Positions 1 through 14,522 of a DNA stretch of 23,608 nt are shown here, piece after piece (positions within the stretch are counted from its first letter, which is position 1; every line of letters starts with the position of its first letter). The notes under the pieces were generated by a model. The model ran no database searches, had not been told where the DNA came from, and worked only from the letters and a program-made list of their open reading frames with translations. The stretch lies in contig CALSCO010001596.1 in the NCBI GenBank assembly GCA_943704415.1, forward strand, positions 1-23,608. The letters are read 5' to 3'. A program made the position numbers and the translations under genes. The DNA is from Parvularia atlantis (taxonomy: Eukaryota > Opisthokonta > Rotosphaerida).

Positions 1-43
<43 letters not shown>
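1..43. repeat. (CA)n microsatellite at left edge
   Basis: Uninterrupted CA dinucleotide run that is cut by the window edge, so its full length is unknown. It is followed by a CTGCAG that can serve as an intron acceptor ending at 55. The run therefore probably lies in an intron of the membrane-protein gene to its right. It is also open in that frame as alternating His/Thr, so a coding role is not excluded. Confidence 0.9.
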
Positions 44-46
<3 letters not shown>

Positions 47-55
47 TCGCTGCAG

Positions 56-1026
56 ACGGCCGACATCGCGCGCCAGACCGTGCCCATCTACCTGCCGATC
101 CAGCTGACGTCACTAGAGTCGGCTACGACGCTCAAGACGCTCACAAGCCGCTTTGGCCAGGTGCGCGCGCGCACGCTCGCACCGTCGGCAGGCCGGCCGC
201 GCTGACGGCGGATGTGCTCAGGCGCGGCGGCACGCGATGGGTGCGCGCACGATCGGGTACGTGCTCACGTGCATGTACACGAACAAGATCAGGTCGTCGT
301 CGCAGCACTCGCAGCTGGTGCGTGCGCACGAACGAGCACTACCGCTTGTGGCGGTTGCGCTGACGTGGCCCGGGTCGGCGCAGCTGTGGCGCCTGTTCAT
401 GATGCACTTCTTCGGCCCCGCGTGCGTGATGACCCTTGCCATCGGCTGGCCCATCTGGAAGGCGATCAACTCGGCGTCGGAGCTGTCGACAACGTCGAGC
501 GCGGCGTACTACCTGCTGGTGCGCTGTGTGCCTCTCTGTCGCTGCGGAGGCCCCTGATGTCTAGCGCCGCAGACGATCATGAACGTGGTCGGTCTGATCC
601 TCGGTGTGTGCTCGGTCACGCTCATGGTCAACTTTTTCTGGATGAAGCGCCTGTACCTGCGGCAATGGCCGGCGGTGGTGCGCACGCGAGGCGTGCGCCG
701 CGTGCGGACGCCGTGCTGAGCGACGGCCCGCGTGCAGGGCGACATTCTCGGCTTCCTGTGCGCGCCCGTCACGACGATCATCTACATCTACATCCCCATC
801 CTCATCGCACAGACCGACCTGTTCTTCAAGGCACGCGCGCGCGAGGGCGTTCGTCGGCGTGCTGACGAAGTGCCGCGCGCGCAAACAGGACAATATTCCC
901 TACACCGTCGCCGACAAGCCGCAGTCGACGTCGTTCAACGGCACGCAGTCGCTGCGGCACCTGCAGGCGGCCAATGGGATCGGGGACTCGTCGACGCGGG
1001 ACGACTCGGCCTTCAACGAGGCCTGA
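56..1026 (+). CDS. Multi-pass membrane protein, 3' part only; possibly GT2-like
   Basis: I do not firmly recognise this gene. Six exons fit one protein: 56-160, 222-317, 384-518, 573-677, 738-830, 889-1026 (stop TGA), giving about 223 residues with the N-terminus missing. All five introns are phase 0. The protein has three or four strongly hydrophobic spans (around the residues encoded at 384-470, 573-650 and 738-820) and a hydrophilic Ser/Thr/Asp-rich tail of about 45 residues. The exon 1/2 junction reads FGQARRHAMGARTIGY, which recalls the QxxRW-type segment before the C-terminal membrane helices of some GT2 glycosyltransferase-like proteins, with His in place of Trp; this link is only a guess. 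The last intron (831-888) must use a GC donor. The fourth intron has two adjacent GT choices, at 675 and 678; I chose 678 because GTGCG is the local consensus. The 3' neighbour is convergent. Confidence 0.6.
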
Positions 1027-1269
1027 CCGCGCCACGCCGCCGGCCCGCCGCAAAGACGTTGCTTGGACCCTCTTCGGCCGCTCTGCCGGCTCGAGCCTTC
1101 GTTTCGACCCCTGCTCTCGCCGTCGTCGTCTCGTCGTCTCCCGCCCGTCGATCGTGCTCCTGAGCTTTCATGGCTGTGTCTGCCCTCGCGTGCGTGTGTG
1201 TGACATAGCCTCATCATCATCCGTCATGCCCTCGTCGCAATGTGCGCCGCGCAGACACAATGCAAGCGA
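1027..1269. other. Convergent intergenic region, 243 bp
   Basis: This stretch lies between two stop codons of converging genes. It should hold both 3' UTRs. I see no AATAAA-like signal, hairpin terminator or ORF supported by homology. Confidence 0.6.
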
Positions 1270-2200
1270 TCAGATCCGCACCTTGCTCTCGAAGCGGTAC
1301 CGCAGGTACCACAGCTGAAACACGGTCACGGCGACGAGCAGCGCCACCTGGAAGAGCGAGTACCACTGCACGCGCTCGTTGGTGCTCTCGGCGGCTGCGT
1401 GGTGACGCGCTCGTCAGCGCCGCGCGCCCGCACACGCAGAGGACGACGCACTGTCGCGGTGCGAGCGCTCGCGAACGCGTGCGTACTGCTGGTCGTCCTT
1501 GAGCGCGCGCAGGCTGTTGAGCAGCTCGACGATCTCGGCGTCGAGCGCTGTCACGCGCCGCGTCAGCCGCCCGCAGCGCTCGCCGCGCGCGTGAGCGGGG
1601 GCGGCCCGCACCCGCGTCGTCGCCCGACTGCGGCTTGGTCGTCACGCCCGCGCCGTCGTCGGCGAGGATATCGAACGTGACCGACTTGGCCGAGACGGTC
1701 GAGAAGTCGTTGATGAAGCAGTACTCGTACCTTGTGCCGGCCGCGAAGGCGGCTCAGCAAGCGCTTCGGCGGCCGCGAAGGGCGAGCGCGCACCGGCCGG
1801 TCATCTCGGCCACGAACGTGTACGTCTCGGCGCTCGAGCGGTCGACCGAGAAGCGCACCTTGCCACCGGGGTCCTTCATCTGCCCGCACCGTGCCCTCCG
1901 TCAGCGTCGCGGCCCGCCACCCGCCACTGCCGCCGCCGCCGCCGCCGCGCGTCACCTGGAACCCGATGTCGTGGTTGCCGCCGTCGCCGACCTCAAACGC
2001 CAGGCCGAACTTGCGCCCGTTGTTGAGGTTCTCGAAGAAGCACACGTTCTCGCTCGGCTCGAGTTTGATTGTGTACGCGCGCGCGCAGCTGGCGGGCGGG
2101 CGGGCGCCGTGTCAGCCCGGACGGCGCACAGGACGCGCGCCGCGGACCTCGCGACGAGCAGCACGAGCGCGAGCGCGACCACGGCCGTGCCTGCGCGCAT
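1270..2200 (-). CDS. p24/TMED (emp24/GOLD) family cargo receptor
   Basis: p24 proteins are type I membrane proteins that cycle between ER and Golgi in COPII/COPI vesicles and help load cargo such as GPI-anchored proteins. Six exons in transcript order: 2200-2148, 2088-1956, 1879-1794, 1730-1612, 1547-1452, 1394-1270; 203 residues, normal for the family. The signal peptide ends near ARA|YTIKLEP. The GOLD domain shows CFFENL, the DIGFQMKDPGG stretch and YEYCFINDFSTVS, with the two cysteines of the family disulfide. A coiled-coil-prone segment (EIVELLNSLRALKDDQQY) precedes TNERVQWYS and one C-terminal membrane helix. The cytosolic tail is short (YLRYRFESKVRI): it has an aromatic position but no C-terminal KKxx, so COPI retrieval would depend on a partner p24. 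Intron 3 ends in AAG rather than CAG. The start is fixed by the signal peptide. The PRA1 gene starts divergently 35 bp away. Confidence 0.95.
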
Positions 2201-2235
2201 CACTTCTGTCTGGTAATTACGCCACATTACACTGC
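2201..2235. promoter_or_regulatory. 35-bp divergent start region (TMED/PRA1)
   Basis: Only 35 bp separate the two ATGs. The stretch is relatively AT-rich for this window and holds two ATTAC elements 10 bp apart (within GTAATTACG and ACATTACAC). It must contain both 5' UTRs and cannot hold two ordinary promoters, so core promoter elements probably overlap the coding sequences. No TATA box is visible. Confidence 0.5.
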
Positions 2236-3319
2236 ATGTCGACCGCCACGCCACTGTCCTCCTCGGCGCTCGCCGCGGCCAATGAGCCGCTGCCGCTGCC
2301 CGTGACCGTCAACACGGCCGCGCTTGCGTCGTGGTGGCAGCAGCTGCAGAACCACTCGAGCGCGCCCGTGCGCGAGGTGCTCAACCGCCTCCGGTGCGTG
2401 CCCTGGCGGTTTTCGTTGACGCAAAGACCGTTACGACCCGCGGACGCGTGCGCGCGCGCCGCTGCGGGCCGCCTGCTGCTGCTGCTACTGCTGCTGTGCG
2501 GGCGGGCGTGCGGGCATGTCGGTGCCGTGTGCAGCGGGTGGCCAGGCGGCGGGGCGGGGCGGGAGGGCGTTGGCTGCCCTGCCACGTGTGCGTCTTGCTG
2601 ACCCCTGCGTGACAGGCTGGTCGGCGAGAGCGAGTACAAGACGCTGCGGCCATGGACGAGCTTCTTCGCGTACACGCGCATGTCGCGGCCGATGTGTGCG
2701 TGCGTGCGGGCGGGCGGGCGGCCTGTGTGGTCGCGCGTGTGAGCTGACGCGCGCGCTTCGCAGCCGTCGTCGACCTGCAGACGCGCGTCGTCAGCAACGT
2801 CGTGCACTACCGCACCAACTACGCCGTGTTCTTCTTCGTGCTCACGTTCTACGCCCTGTGCGTGCACCCTCTGCTCCCCCCTCACCGCGAGCCCGCGCGC
2901 ACTGACCCCCGGGCCCGTAGCATCTCCAACCTGCTCCTGCTCGCGTCGCTCTTGCTCGTCGGCGGCGTCTACTCGTACGTGCGTGCTTCGCCCGCGGCCG
3001 TGATCCATATGGGCAGCGTGCAGATGTCGCGCTCGCAGTTCAACGTCGCGTTTGCGCTCGGTGCGCTGCCGCATACCGTCGCACGGCTTGCATTGACACA
3101 CGCGAGAGTAGGCACCGTCATCCTGCTGTACGTGGCCGGCTTCACGGGCACGCTCGGGTGGCTCATCGGTGTGGGATCGCTGGCGATCGTGGGCCACGGT
3201 GCGCTGCCCGCCGCCAGCGCCTGCAGCGCGCCCGGCTGACCTGCCGCCCGCCCGGCCGCGCAGCCGCCTTCAGCGACCCCGCCCCACCCGAGACGATCCA
3301 GACGGGCGAGTTTGTGTGA
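2236..3319 (+). CDS. PRA1 (prenylated Rab acceptor / Yip3-like) family protein
   Basis: PRA1/Yip3 proteins are small ER-Golgi membrane proteins that bind prenylated Rab GTPases and affect their release from GDI. Six exons: 2236-2393, 2616-2695, 2764-2857, 2921-3060, 3112-3198, 3264-3319; 204 residues. The family core is clear: LRPWTSFF, then RVVSNVVHYRTNYAVFF, and two pairs of hydrophobic segments (AVFFFVLTFYALISNLLLLA and VGTVILLYVAGFTG with LGWLIGVGSLAIVG), giving the usual four-helix hairpin layout. The tail ends PETIQTGEFV. The first intron is 222 nt, the longest in the window, and carries CTG/GCT-repeat and GGGCGGG tracts. Exon 5 could start at 3110 or 3112 (alternative AG sites), which gives Val-Gly or Gly at the junction; I chose the TAG. 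It shares a 35-bp start region with the p24 gene, and both act in early secretory traffic. Confidence 0.93.
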
Positions 3320-3484
3320 CCCGGCGGGCCGCCCCGAGGGCGCGCACGCGCCGCGCTTCTGCCTGACCGCCGGACCCGCGCGTGTGCGCCTGCTTGTCTC
3401 TTCCTTCGTCTGTTGTGTCTGCCGATGAGCATCCGAGCGCATTTCCGGGACGCCGACAACGGGGCCGACAGGATGGGGCACGGG
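3320..3484. other. Convergent intergenic region, 165 bp
   Basis: This is the space between the PRA1 and TMEM14 stop codons and holds both 3' ends. I see no ORF, repeat or clear polyadenylation signal. Confidence 0.6.
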
Positions 3485-4026
3485 TCACTTGTTTTGCTTG
3501 AGGTAATACTCGAGCGCCGTCAGGCCGCCCACGGCCGCCGACAGCGTCGCGACCAGGCCCGCGGGCATGACCTTGCGCGTGCTCAGGTAGCGTTGGCTCA
3601 TGACGAGCGTGAGCAGCGACGTCGCGCCTGCACCGCGGTCAGCATCGCGCGCACGCAGGCCGGTCTCAGCCCGCACCGAGCGAGGCGTAGTAGCCGTTGA
3701 TGTCGCCCTGCGAGATGGCGTGGCCTGCCCCAGTAGCATCCGCGTCAGCACGGGCTGGGTGCCCCCCCCCCCCCCCCCCCCCCCCCCCGTGTCGCGGCGC
3801 ACCGGCGTAGGCGACGGCCGGGCCGATGACGAGGCCGGCGAGCAGCGACGGCAGGCTGCCCTTGCGCGCGTAGCCAAACAGGCCGCCGAGCGCGACCGTG
3901 CCGCCAAGCACGTAGTTGGCATTCATGGTCTGCGGCGCGGTGAGGGCGGGGAAGGCGCGCAAGCGAGCGAGGCGCACGCACCGCGTCCGGGTTGGCGCGC
4001 AGCACGTCACGCAGCTGCTGCTCCAT
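3485..4026 (-). CDS. TMEM14 family small membrane protein
   Basis: TMEM14 proteins are four-helix membrane proteins; animal TMEM14C acts in the mitochondrial inner membrane in porphyrin/heme handling, and other members are linked to plastid fatty-acid export. Four exons in transcript order: 4026-3982, 3929-3803, 3724-3677, 3627-3485; 120 residues, the usual size. Family marks are GGLFGYARKGSLPSLLAG near the N-terminus and MSQRYLSTRKVMPAGLVA followed by a last glycine-rich helix. Exon 1 adds MEQQLRDVLRANPDA ahead of a second possible start (MNANYVLGG, inside exon 2). I prefer the upstream ATG because its splice junction keeps the frame, but translation from the second is possible. Intron 2 contains a 27-bp homopolymer, G27 on the transcript. 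The substrate cannot be told from sequence. Confidence 0.9.
3762..3788. repeat. C27 homopolymer inside TMEM14 intron 2
   Basis: This is a run of 27 C on the plus strand, read as 27 G in the TMEM14 pre-mRNA. It lies inside a 78-nt intron between the donor at 3802 and the acceptor at 3725. Its exact length may be a sequencing or assembly artefact, as for any long homopolymer. Confidence 0.9.
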
Positions 4027-4158
4027 CGCTGTCGGCGAGCGAGGGGCCGAGTGAGCGTGCAGCGCGCCCAAAGTGGATCAAGTTGTGCGCACGCTGATCA
4101 GTACGGTTGACTTGAGCTTGACTTACCAATTGCGACCTGTACGACGACTCGGTGCACC
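4027..4158. promoter_or_regulatory. 132-bp divergent promoter region (TMEM14/ABCC)
   Basis: This is the shared upstream region of two diverging genes. It holds a direct repeat of TTGACTT (4107-4113 and 4118-4124) followed at once by a CCAAT box (4126-4130) on the ABCC side. The repeats lie about 35-50 bp before the ABCC ATG. CCAAT is the known target of the HAP/NF-Y complex; what binds the TTGACTT pair is not known from the sequence. Confidence 0.5.
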
Positions 4159-10513
<6,355 letters not shown>

Positions 10514-10589
10514 GGCGTGAGACACGAGGCGTACATATGCATGCGCGTTCTGGCTTTGGCTTTTCCTTTGCTCGCACAAGGGGGCTGGC
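10514..10589. other. Convergent intergenic region, 76 bp
   Basis: The ABCC and ERG5-like genes converge here with 76 bp between stop codons. Both 3' UTRs must be very short or overlap antisense into the neighbour. No polyadenylation hexamer is visible. Confidence 0.6.
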
Positions 10590-12484
10590 TCACTTGACCA
10601 TCTGCCGCTGCCGCAGCGTGACGAGCACGCCGTCCTCGGGGATCACGGCCGGGATGTAGCAGATCTGGTCGCTCTTGTTGGTCAAGTGGTGGTCCCAGTC
10701 CAGCAGGGTCGCGATCAGCGACACGAAGACCGTCAGGTGATTCATGGCGTACTCGCGCCCCATGCAGTAGTGCGCGCCCGTACCAAACGTGAGGAAGGCC
10801 TTGCCAAACCTGCGCACCCCGCGCCGGTCAGCGGCTGGCCCGTGCACTGGTGAGCACAGACGCACTTGGTGTCCTCGCCGCGCTCGGGCGAGAAGCGATC
10901 CGGGTCGAAGACGTCCTGCTGCGGGAAGCCGTTTTGCGTCGCGTGCCAGAGCGACGGGAAGATGATCGTGCCCTGCGGCACGGTGTAGTCGGGTGACAGC
11001 TCAAAGTCCTTGACGGCTGTGTGCGCGGGCGGCGTGTGAGCGCGCACGAGCTGCCGCGGCCCGGGGACAGCGCACCGATCTGCGGGATGTACGGCGCCGG
11101 CGGGCGGAAGCGCAGGATCTCCTTCACGACCTGGCGCGTGTACGTGAGCTTCTCGAGAACCTCGAACGTGATCGGATCGTCGTTCGGGCGGACGAGCTCC
11201 TGCTCGGCGCGGACCTTGGCCAGCACCTCCGGGTGGTCGGCCAGCAGCGCCACGCTCCAGATGAGCGACGACGTCGACGCGTCCTGCGACGCAAACAGGA
11301 AGTCCATTGTGACCTCGGCGACGTCGAGGTCGCTGCTGTGCGTGGGCGGCTCGGCGCCCTCGGCCGCGGCCTTGTCGATGCGCACGACGTAGTCTTCCAT
11401 CTGCACCGCGGCGCGGGTACGTCAAGTCCGCTGTCGCGGGTACGGGGCGGCTCAGGGGCGGCTCAGGGGCGGCGCGCACCCAAAAGTCGAGCAGGCACCG
11501 CGGCTGCTCGCCCGCGCGCATGCGGTGCTTGCTCTCGGCGGCAAATTGCACAAGGTACTGAACGATGCGCTTGCGCGACTGCACCGACGCGTGCAGCGCC
11601 GTGCCGGGCAGGTTGATCGGCATCGTTAGGAAGCCGTTGGTCATGGTAAGGTAGTGGTTGTTGAACTGGCGCGGGCGGGCGTGAGGCGGCGCTCAGCTGT
11701 GCGCACATGCATGCGCGCGCGCACACGCGCACACCTTTTCGCGCGTCATGTCGTCCAGGTACGGGCCCACGAAGACCTCGGACGAGGTCGAGATGTTGAG
11801 GTCGCGGATGAAGTAGCGCACCTGCTCGTTGTGCACGCCCTTGGCGAGCCTGTGGAGCGACGTGTCACGCTCGAGCACATGTGGCCCGGCTGCAGCCCGG
11901 CGCGCGCACCAGCTCGCGATCGCGTCGCGCGTCAGGCGCTCCTGGCTGGGCAGATACACGCCGAGCGCGCGGCGTGTGAACAGCGGCACGAGCGCCTTGC
12001 GCAGGGCCGTGTGCTCGGGCCCGTGCATGAAGGCGATGTTGCGCGCGCCGAGGATGGTCAGGGCGTTGGGGTGGAGGAACCTGGGGTGCGCCGGCGCGGC
12101 TCAGCGGTCGTTGCCCTGCGCTGGGTCGGACGTGACGCACATGCGAAACTCGTCTGCGTGGAGGATCTTGCGGATCTTGTCGACGTCGGTGATGTGCAGC
12201 ATGAACCTGCGGCCGGGCGGGCTGCGTGAGTGCCGCGCCTCATGACGCGGCCAGCCGACGCACTTGCCGACGATGCCCGTCCAGGCGACGGGGCCGGCCT
12301 GGGCCAGCTTCTCGTAGAAGCCGGGCGGACTCTGGACCATCTCGACGATGTTGCCGATGAACGGGTAGACGAAGGGCGAGCCGGGCAGGTGCTTGCGCTT
12401 GCGCCACAGGTCGAGCTGCTCCCACAGCGCGTACAGCGCCGCGAGGCCGCCCAGCACGGCCAGGGCCTGCAGCCAGAGCTCCAT
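10590..12484 (-). CDS. ERG5: Cytochrome P450, CYP61/ERG5-like sterol C22-desaturase
   Basis: ERG5 (CYP61) puts the C22-C23 double bond into the sterol side chain late in ergosterol synthesis, in the ER membrane with NADPH-P450 reductase. Eight exons in transcript order: 12484-12264, 12206-12141, 12080-11910, 11849-11735, 11665-11480, 11400-11076, 11016-10866, 10809-10590; 484 residues. An N-terminal membrane anchor (residues 4-22) is followed by LPGSPFVYPFIGNIVEM. Fungal ERG5 marks are LFTRRALGVYLPSQE and RDLNISTS; the I-helix reads FLFASQDASTSS (288-298), ExxR is E347-R350, and the heme loop FGTGAHYCMG has Cys427. The end (ICYIPAVIPEDGVLVTL) also fits ERG5. CYP710 of plants is the nearest alternative, but the CYP61-type stretches favour ERG5. 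Intron 4 carries a long alternating purine-pyrimidine tract and intron 5 a small tandem repeat. A (CT)n tract lies upstream. An Osh1-like sterol carrier is in the same window. Confidence 0.93.
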
Positions 12485-12571
12485 TTTTCTCGGCTGTTGT
12501 GTGGGCAAGGGTTTTTGCGTTTGTGTCAGCGTGCAGCGTGCGGGTGCAAGGCAAGCAGCAGCAGCGACACA

Positions 12572-12650
<79 letters not shown>

Positions 12651-12746
12651 ACCCGCGACCAAGGCGCGGGCTGACAAACCTGACGCGTGGCGCGATCCGC
12701 GTGCACTTTCCTTTTCAGGCAGGTTTATGTATACGCCACCTCTGCC
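12485..12746. promoter_or_regulatory. 262-bp ERG5 upstream region with (GA)n
   Basis: This region is upstream of ERG5 and downstream of the NOA1-like stop, both genes being on the minus strand. It must hold the NOA1 3' UTR and the ERG5 promoter. Its main feature is the (GA)n tract at 12575-12647. Nothing coding is supported; the Arg-Glu repeat reading frames across it are translations of the microsatellite. Confidence 0.6.
12575..12647. repeat. (GA)n microsatellite, about 36 copies
   Basis: This is a perfect 73-bp GA run. On the ERG5 sense strand it is a (CT)n tract about 91-163 nt before the ATG. CT-rich tracts are common in fungal promoters, so it may be a promoter or leader element as well as a variable marker. 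Confidence 0.95.
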
Positions 12747-14507
12747 TCAATAGTAGCGCGAGCGGGTCCCGCCTCGCTCGCGCGCGCCGCGCTTCGTGAC
12801 CTCGTACGGCAGCAGCGCGTCGCGCACGCCCGGCGCCAGCCCGCGCACCGTGCGCGCCGCGAGCTCGGCCGTCGCGCCGGGTGCCACCGTCAGTGCGACC
12901 CAGCCGAGCCCCGGGAAGACGACGTCGAGCGAGCTGACGGCGTCGCGGTCGGGCAGTGCGGCGGGCGGGCCGGGGCGCTCGGGCCCGCGCGCGACGACGG
13001 GCGTGGTGCTGTCGGCGAGCGGGAGGCGGTCGAGGACGGCGCAGAACCCGTCGTCGGCATCGGCGTCGGCGCTGACGCTGTCGGCGGCCAGTGCGGCGGC
13101 CGGTGCGGACTCGATCGCGCACGGCGGCCGGAGAAACAGGCGCCCGCGGTGGCGCGCGAGCAGCGCCGGAACGAGCTCGGTCGAGGTCGTGTGCAGCGGC
13201 AGGAGCGGCGAGGCGAGGACCGTGGCGAGCACGCGCGTGCCGGCGGTGGCGCGCACCACGTCGAGCTGCGCCAGGCCACCCAGCAGCAGCGAGCGCCCCT
13301 CGGCCAGGGCGTACGTGCGCGGCTGGAGCGTGTCCTGCGGCACGACGAGCTTGAGTTCGTCCGGGCGCAGCTGTGGCGCGAGGTGGTACTCGTAGAGGAT
13401 GCCGGGCGTGTCGTACAGGAAGCGGTCGCCGCCGAGCGGGAAGCGCACGAGGTTGATCGTCGTGCCCGGCAGGCGCGAGGTCGTCGCGGCACCGCGCGCG
13501 TTGATCTTGAGCCTGTTTGCGGCGACGCGCGCGGTGTCAACAGACGCTGCCGTGCGCGTGCGCACAACACGCACTTGGCCGTGAGCGCGTTGATGAACTG
13601 CGACTTGCCCACGTTGGTCACGCCAACGACGTACAGGTGGCGGTCGCCGCGCCACTCGGTCAGGCGCTTGACGAGCTCGTCCATGCCCTCGCCCGTGCGC
13701 CCGCTGCACAGGTGGATCTTGGCGCGCAGGTCTGGCAGCACCTCGCGCGTGTGCCGGTGCAGCCACGCGAGGATGCGCTCGCGCGAGGCGTCATCGGGCA
13801 GGAGGTCGACCTGTGTGCGCTGCGATCAGGGCGCAGCAGCGCGCAAATAGCGCGCGCGGACGCGCCTTGTTGGCCACGAGGATGACCGAGTGCTGCGGGC
13901 CGATCAGCCCGTGCACGTCCGCGATCACGCTCCCGGGGAAGTCAAGCAGGTCAGCCAGGAGCAGGACGAGCGCGGGCGGCTCCTCGCGCAAGCTCTTGCT
14001 TAGCACGCGCTCGAACGACTCGCGCGGGATGCCCAGCGGCAACACCTCGCCGTAGTGCCGGATGCGGAAGCAGCGCTGGCACACGACAGGGCCCTTTGCC
14101 CGCGGCTTGAGGCTCGCGGCCGCGTCCTTCTTGGTCGCGGTCTCCACGGCGGCATCGGCAGCGGCAGCGGCGGGCTTCGTCTTGGGCGGGGCGGGCGGCG
14201 CGGCCGGTGCGGCCGGTGCGGCGGCGGCGGCAGCAGCGACTGGCGTGCGCTTCTCGGCGGGCACGTAGCCGGGCGCGCGCGGGTCGTCGCTCTGGAAAGT
14301 GCTGCCGCAGCCGCTGCACCGAGCAAGCTCGGGCGCCATGAAGCGCGGGGCGCGATGCGTCCGGGCGCGGGCGGGCGCGGGCGCGGGCGCGGCGGCGGCA
14401 GCCGAGGCCATCGTGCGCGCCGCCGCCGCCATCGCCACGACGGCGCCCGTGCGCAGCAGCAGTGCGCGCGACAGCACGGTCGCGCTCTGTCGAGCAGATG
14501 CGCGCAT
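12747..14507 (-). CDS. NOA1: NOA1/YqeH-type circularly permuted GTPase, likely mitochondrial
   Basis: YqeH/NOA1 GTPases help assemble the small ribosomal subunit; the eukaryotic form works in mitochondria. Three exons in transcript order: 14507-13866, 13810-13575, 13512-12747; 547 residues. The N-terminus is rich in Arg, Ala and Ser without acids (MRASARQSATVLSRALLLRT), a good mitochondrial presequence, which supports this start. A four-Cys zinc finger follows (C64xxC67 and C143xxC146), its halves split by an Ala/Pro-rich insert. The GTPase motifs come in permuted order: G4 NKVD (214-217), G5-like CSGRTGEG, G1 GVTNVGKS (277-284), G2 region with TTSRLPGTT, and G3 DTPG (327-330). The G4 motif is cut by intron 1, which uses a GC donor (13865). 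The C-terminal domain has Ala/Asp-rich low-complexity parts. Only 15 bp separate this start from the stop of the upstream B-box/NHL gene. Confidence 0.92.
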
Positions 14508-14522
14508 AATGCAAAGTTACGC

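Noticed and set aside
3762-3788. C27 as an assembly gap or frameshift inside a gene
   Set aside because: It lies fully within an intron with sound splice sites on both sides and causes no frame problem, though its length may be inexact.
12230-12799. Open frames with long Arg-Glu repeats
   Set aside because: They are translations of the (GA)n microsatellite and of antisense ERG5 sequence.
12687-13850. 387-codon plus-strand open frame
   Set aside because: It is a shadow of NOA1 exons 2-3, where the minus-strand GTPase motifs are clear.
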